A DNA stretch of 64,000 bases, taken from NCBI GenBank assembly GCA_021613375.1, contig CM038726.1, positions 8,130,849-8,194,848 of the forward strand. The letters are read 5' to 3'. Below the pieces are notes generated by a model. That model was not told the origin of the DNA. It ran no database searches and was given only the letters and a program-made list of their open reading frames with translations. Position numbers and translations under genes: made by a program. Positions within the stretch are counted from its first letter, which is position 1, and every line of letters starts with the position of its first letter. This document shows positions 59,336-64,000 of the stretch, piece after piece. The DNA is from Megaleporinus macrocephalus. Its lineage: Eukaryota > Chordata > Actinopteri > Characiformes > Anostomidae.

Positions 59336-59582
59336 AACCACCTCATATCAAACCACCTCATATCAAACCAAATCATATCAAACTACCTCACATCAAACCA
59401 CCGCATATCAAACTACCTCACATCAAACCACCGCATATCAGACCACCTCATATCAAACCTCCTCATATCAAACCACCTCATATCAAACCACCTCATATCA
59501 AACCACCTCATATCAAACCAAATCATATCAAACCACCTCATATCAAACCACCGCATATCAAACCACCACATATCAAACCATT
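59336..59582. repeat. 15-bp tandem repeat in a GIMAP intron
   Basis: About 16 copies of CATATCAAACCACCT with variants AAATC and ACCGC. The plus-strand frame of ISNHL pentapeptides is an artefact of the 15-bp period. Confidence 0.95.
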
Positions 59583-59876
59583 GGTGGAAATGTCCTTTAA
59601 ACTAATCATATTTAAACAGGAATAAACACATAAAATCACACAAACTGATTCAGAATATCTGCAATGTGTAAAATCATAAATGTGTAACAGAGAGATCTGA
59701 ATGATTTAAACAAGCAGTGAAACAAACAACATGTAACATGATAATTTAATAAGACTGTATTATTTTAATATTAATAACAATAATAAATAAGATGGTTTTG
59801 ATAAATTTGCTCACATTACAACATTAGAAGTTTTAACTGTCACTGATTTTAATTCTGTATCTCTTTTAAATCTCAC

Positions 59877-59937
59877 CAGTCAGCAGAGCAGATTCCTTCA
59901 TTTTCATTCTCTCCTCTTCTGTCCATTCTCTTTCACT
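59877..59937 (-). CDS. GIMAP-like gene, 61-bp exon
   Basis: It runs from the acceptor TTTATTTAG to the donor GTGAGATT. It encodes SEREWTEEERMKMKESALLT and joins in frame to GAA (Glu) of the coiled-coil exon. Phase 0 at its start. Confidence 0.75.
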
Positions 59938-59939
59938 CT

Positions 59940-60640
59940 AAATAAAACAGTGTGTAGATTTCATGTATGACGTCATTCTGTATGTTATATGATCAGTAAG
60001 TGTTTCTCTGTTTAAATCACTGTTGATGTGTCAGTATGAATCACTGAGAGCTGATATTAATAACAGTAGAGACTCTGATGAGTTGAAATGATTTAAACTG
60101 ATATTGTGTTTGAAAATCAGCATCTTTTAAAGTCGTGTTTAATCAGCATTATGTTCATTATTTGTTTACAGTTGTGGGACTTTAAACACAGTCTGACTGA
60201 GACAGAGTTCACACATACACTACAGAGACTGTGCTGTGATCATCACACACAGTATTTTATTAAGAACTGAATAAGAGCTATTTTACATCTTATACTTTCA
60301 GTTTTCAGAATAAATCATTCGTCAATCAGGACCTCATGGGAAGAGAGTAACAGATCCACAGAAACACCCAAATCAGAAAAGAGGAATTAAAACTAGTTCC
60401 AGCTCTGCAGCGTCTGAGGATCATGATCACTTACAGAACACTGATCAGCATTAACACTATAATAACATCAACTCAACACCATGAAAGAGAAATCCACATC
60501 AAAGAAGCTCAATTAATGTAAACTTTATGAAGAATAAACTCTGAACACATTTTACACAAAATAATATTCATTTATATTCATAGATTTATTAAAATCATAT
60601 TAAAAAAGGAAATGTGGTCTATTTAGAATAATGTGCTCAC
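59940..60640. other. GIMAP intron sequence
   Basis: AT-rich intron between the 61-bp exon and the microexon, with no other feature seen. Confidence 0.55.
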
Positions 60641-60657
60641 CTGATAAACGTAGACAT
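60641..60657 (-). CDS. GIMAP-like gene, 17-nt microexon
   Basis: The sequence between the acceptor CTGTTATAG and donor GTGAGCAC is 17 nt. Read with one base from an upstream exon it gives (x)VYVYQ and ends in phase 0, matching the start of the 61-bp exon. Upstream coding exons must exist but are not identified in the remaining 3.3 kb. Confidence 0.6.
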
Positions 60658-60659
60658 CT

Positions 60660-62300
60660 ATAACAGATTAGAGAGAAAACAAAACTTTACAATACTGAAA
60701 ATATATAATAAGATAAAACATTATATCACTGTTTTCTACAGTAATACAGGAAGATGTGTGTAGAAGGGATGTATCATGGAAATTTAATTTAATAAAAAAT
60801 TGTTTTATATAATTTTATATAATATATATTTATATTATTTTATATAATTGTTTTAGAAAATAGTTTGTGCGTGTGTGTGTAAATTAGGTAACAATGTTAT
60901 TAGTGTAGTGTCAGTATCTCAGGCTGCTGTGAGTTTTACACTATAGTGATACATACAGTGCTGAAGTGTGTGTTAGTAACTCTCTCTGCTGATGATGTTC
61001 AGCTGAACACTCTGAACACTCAGTACAGATAAATACATTCAGTCTTTACACCAAAACACTCTTCATCAACAATCAACACAACTAAATACATCACAGTGCT
61101 TGGCAGTCTTAAGGTCTTTCCACTCCACCATGAGTCCTGGCACCTCTCTTGGGTTCGTTGAATGGCAAATATTAATTTGCTGTTGTCTTACATTTGACTG
61201 CAAAGTAATCCAAATATTTGACAACCTCCCAGAACCCCTCTGCTGGATCCTGCCCAATGTGCAAGCTTCCTTCTTTCTCCACTTCCTCAACCAATAACTG
61301 ATTACCAATTTCCCATTTTCACCTCCAGCATGCAGCCTCAGCGTTCTGTCTAACACTTTTTGCTGCCTCAGGTTTTCTCCCTCCAGACTCTGGGAACTTC
61401 ATTTTCTTTCTAGTTTTCTAGTTTTTCTCTCAGTCTCATTCTGGACTCTTTCATTCCAAGCTTCCCTTCCTCTGGAAAACTTGATCACATCACCCATGCT
61501 TTATGCTTTCAATGATATTTCTACTGTACCAAACAGCAGCTTCTATCTCTTCTGGGTCACCTCAACTATGCTAATCTTTGGTCAGTTTTGACAGTTACCA
61601 TGGTAGTCCTTGGTTTATCTCTACCTGGTCAACGCTACTTACCCCTCTAGCCACTAGGCCTGACAACTCACATAGGAACTTTACCCATTATCAGTGTCTT
61701 CTGGGGCATGAGCAGACAGGAAAGTGATCTTTATTCACTCAGACACTTTCTGTCATCCATATCATAACAAGGCTGTCATGCTCTTCATTCATTGTCTCAC
61801 ATGTCATCCAGTACAACACCAAATCATCCACAGAGCCGTTCTCATTGCAGGCTATTTAGATATAACCACTGACTCTCTTCTTATTTCTATCTCAGAAATT
61901 CAGATTTTTAGCACCTCAAGCAGATCATCAACCCACGCCAGTACCTCCATTTCGGAAACATCTAACAACCCATTGAAACCGGGGATACAATACTCTCAGC
62001 CATCTCCTCACACTATTTGGGCTGGAGTTGACATCAGTCAGCTCACAGCACTCCATCTGCTCCTCTGCCATTAAAGTATATTTGGTCGCAGTTAATTTCT
62101 GAATTAAGAAGCTTGCGTCTCTCTAAGCTTAAAGAGATAAACATGAAGCTGGTTTAAAGTGTGAGATGTTCTGTATCTTCTGAGAAGTGAACCCGATCAT
62201 CTCAATAAGTCTGACTTTGTGCTGCACTTCTCTGACTGTCTGTAACCTGTTTGTTTTGTATTTACTTCATATTCCAGCTGATCAATTACTAATATTTCAT
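60660..62300. other. Stretch upstream of the GIMAP microexon, unassigned
   Basis: 61080-62090 differs in composition from the flanks (more C, longer plus-strand frames 61100-61297 and 61724-62074), suggesting a decayed mobile element, perhaps with a coding frame broken near 61297 and 61600. I could not match it to a family. No GIMAP exon is seen. Confidence 0.4.
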
Positions 62301-62305
62301 TATTA

Positions 62306-63943
62306 CGTTTTTTCTTGATTGTTTACATGCATTTTCTGAAAGCATGCCTCATACTCTCAGAAACACACAAATAAAGAACACACACACAATGGGCAGAACC
62401 GCTCAATTCTCCTGCAAAATAAAACTTTACATTCAAAACATGTTCTCTCTTCTCACAATGATATTTTGTTTTCAGATGACACACACAAACCATCATATGA
62501 ACAGACATTTAAAAGAACCAGTATGAAACACTATGATTAATGGAAAACGCTTCTTCTCCATTTATCATAATGACTTAGGCCTTTTTTTGTTCAGTGTTAC
62601 TCTCACTACAGACATACAGACATACAGTAAGTGTGTTGCAAACTATTTTAGAATAATATTTAATACTCTGAGCACACAAATACACGGTAACAAATATATT
62701 GTTTTTTTTCCCACAAAACAATGTAAACCAAACCAAGTTGCACATACAGTGGTCTACATAAAAAACAACAGAAGAATTTACTGTTTTAAGTTATGGCAAA
62801 AAAACTATGCTGCATCCTCTATTCTGTTTCAGTCTGGACACCACACCTCATCCACATCACAAGCAATGTGAGAGTCTTTCATCTTTTTGTGAGGTTGAAT
62901 CTAACCTCATTAATCAAGATGAACTGGTGTGCCACTGCAGCCACCTCTAGCTTAAGGACTCAACAAATGACAATATCAGAAATAGACATGGAGTGGTCAC
63001 TATTGTGAAGCACAATCATTATGATTACAATACAAAACTATTTAAATGGATTAAGGAACAGTGTTGAGAGTATGCATCAATTGTAGGATTGTATAGGACG
63101 TACATAGTCATATCACAATTCTTTGAGACAATTCTTTGACTCTTTCTGAATTGCATTCCAATGGCACCCTGTAGACCTGCTTCATCCTCAGATTATTTCT
63201 GCTCAAGACATGGTCCAGTGTTGTTAAGCTCACCCTGCCAATATTTTGAAATATCTATTTTTCTTTGTATTTGCTGTGATGTTATGGTGTTATTTTCTAG
63301 GAACATGTTCATGATTCAGTTTCCTGCTCAGGAGACAGAAGACGTTCCTGTCCACCTTGTGTCGCTAATCTTTCAGTTCTGCAATACAAAGAGTAAAATA
63401 CTGTAAATACTGTGTAGGAATACAAAGCATGAATACATTTCCCAAATACTTGAAAGATACTTTATTTTTACAGTCCTACTGAACAGTCCACAGGCAGTAC
63501 TGTACTACTGTACTCATTGAGTACTGTATTGATATGCAGCACTGCAGTTTCTAGTTTTCTAGAGAGTAGATTTCTTACTTGTTCTCATTTTGGAAAGTCC
63601 GTGTGATGGATGCTACAGTGTACCTGCTCAAATTTGGCTGTACTCTTTGCCCAGGTGTGACAATTGACAGGTGTTTGCTCATGTGATGAGTCAGTGTGCA
63701 TAGTAGGGCAATTAACTTTAGGGTTATGAATAATAGTGTGTTTCTTGTGAAAACAAGTGATTTTCTTCATGAAAATTGTGTGTAGTGTTTTGAAAATAGT
63801 GTGTTTTAGAACTGTAGTTTGAGTTTAAAGCAGGAACTGTGCTTGTAGTTTAGCAGAATTGGTTCTTGGGGTTGGTGCATGAGTTGTTGTGGTCATTGTG
63901 TTTCAAGTACCAGTATTTGTGCGTAAACAATCAAGAAAAACTG
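62306..63943 (-). mobile_element. IS630/Tc1-type transposon, degenerate
   Basis: The ends are inverted repeats: the left starts CGTTTTTTCTTGATTGTTTA, and the right, read in reverse, starts CAGTTTTTCTTGATTGTTTA. Both are flanked by TA (62304-62305 and 63944-63945), the Tc1/mariner target site. On the minus strand near 62957-62895 the sequence reads AHQFILINEVRFNLTKR, the block with the first catalytic Asp (here Asn). An internal deletion then joins it to DVDEVWCPD near 62850, typical of the C-terminus. Total 1,638 bp; not able to make a full transposase. Confidence 0.8.
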
Positions 63944-64000
63944 TAATACTGATTAATGAAGAAATAATGTAGTTACAGTTTTTCTTGATTGTTAACGCAC
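63919..64000. repeat. Inverted repeat of two abutting transposon ends
   Basis: 63919-63946 and 63973-64000 are 28-base inverted arms differing at one base, separated by 26 bp. The right arm starts, after a TA at 63974-63975, as a second copy of the same terminus and continues out of the window. Confidence 0.85.

Noticed and set aside
59333..59605. ISNHL-repeat frame, and the resemblance of this array to CRISPR
   Set aside because: It is a 15-bp tandem repeat without unique spacers in a vertebrate intron.

Overview
This window reads as AT-rich nuclear DNA of a bony fish, most likely an otophysan such as a characin. That lineage call is an inference from the repeat types and has not been tested by a search. 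Evidence for a fish genome: spliced exons with GT/AG borders, fish-type immune gene families (TRIM/finTRIM B30.2, GIMAP, RNase A), and very many degenerate Tc1/mariner, hAT, MULE, L1/Tx1, L2-like and LTR elements. There are no operons, CRISPR arrays or prokaryotic genes. Most long open frames are chance frames inside repeats.

Layout. 1-3360: sequence with no recognised gene, then a Tc1-like transposase relic (about 1130-3360) split by a 1.5 kb hAT-like insertion. 3634-6825: 3' half of a TRIM-like gene (coiled coil, then PRY-SPRY), with a hAT relic in one intron and a TTCTA microsatellite in another; RING and B-box exons are not in the window. 8570-10370: an 18-bp minisatellite inside a probable DNA element. 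11060-14630: relics of a retroviral env, an L1/Tx1 LINE and a MULE transposase. 15000-36000: mostly repeats and unassigned DNA. It includes copies of a local ~1.4 kb repeat (called R1 here), a possible OB-fold gene, a zinc-finger relic and several promoter-like CpG-richer patches. 36500-41960: an L1 relic carrying a textbook solo LTR, another R1 copy, candidate orphan exons and a SINE-like tail.

42396-43790 (minus): an RNase A-family gene with the classic layout of a non-coding first exon, an 800-bp intron and a single coding exon. It lacks the CKxxNTF signature and has an IRF/PRDM1-type motif upstream. 43960-51370: a repeat graveyard (mariner, LINEs, Gypsy, an inverted R1 copy, a second MULE copy). 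53500-54363: a third R1 5' segment and a candidate first coding exon.

56254-60657 (minus): a GIMAP-like GTPase gene with five linked exons whose phases all match, including a 17-nt microexon and two exons ending in the same RRRNSKE motif. 62306-64000: an IS630/Tc1-type transposon and the start of a second one.

How the genes relate: TRIM, RNase A and GIMAP are all families used in fish innate immunity, so this may be an immune-gene neighbourhood heavily remodelled by transposons. I did not find a convincing new defence system. The best leads are the RNase with a degenerate active site, the R1 family (a conserved 36-codon frame plus CTCF-like motifs), the exon architecture of the GIMAP gene, and several clear nested insertions.
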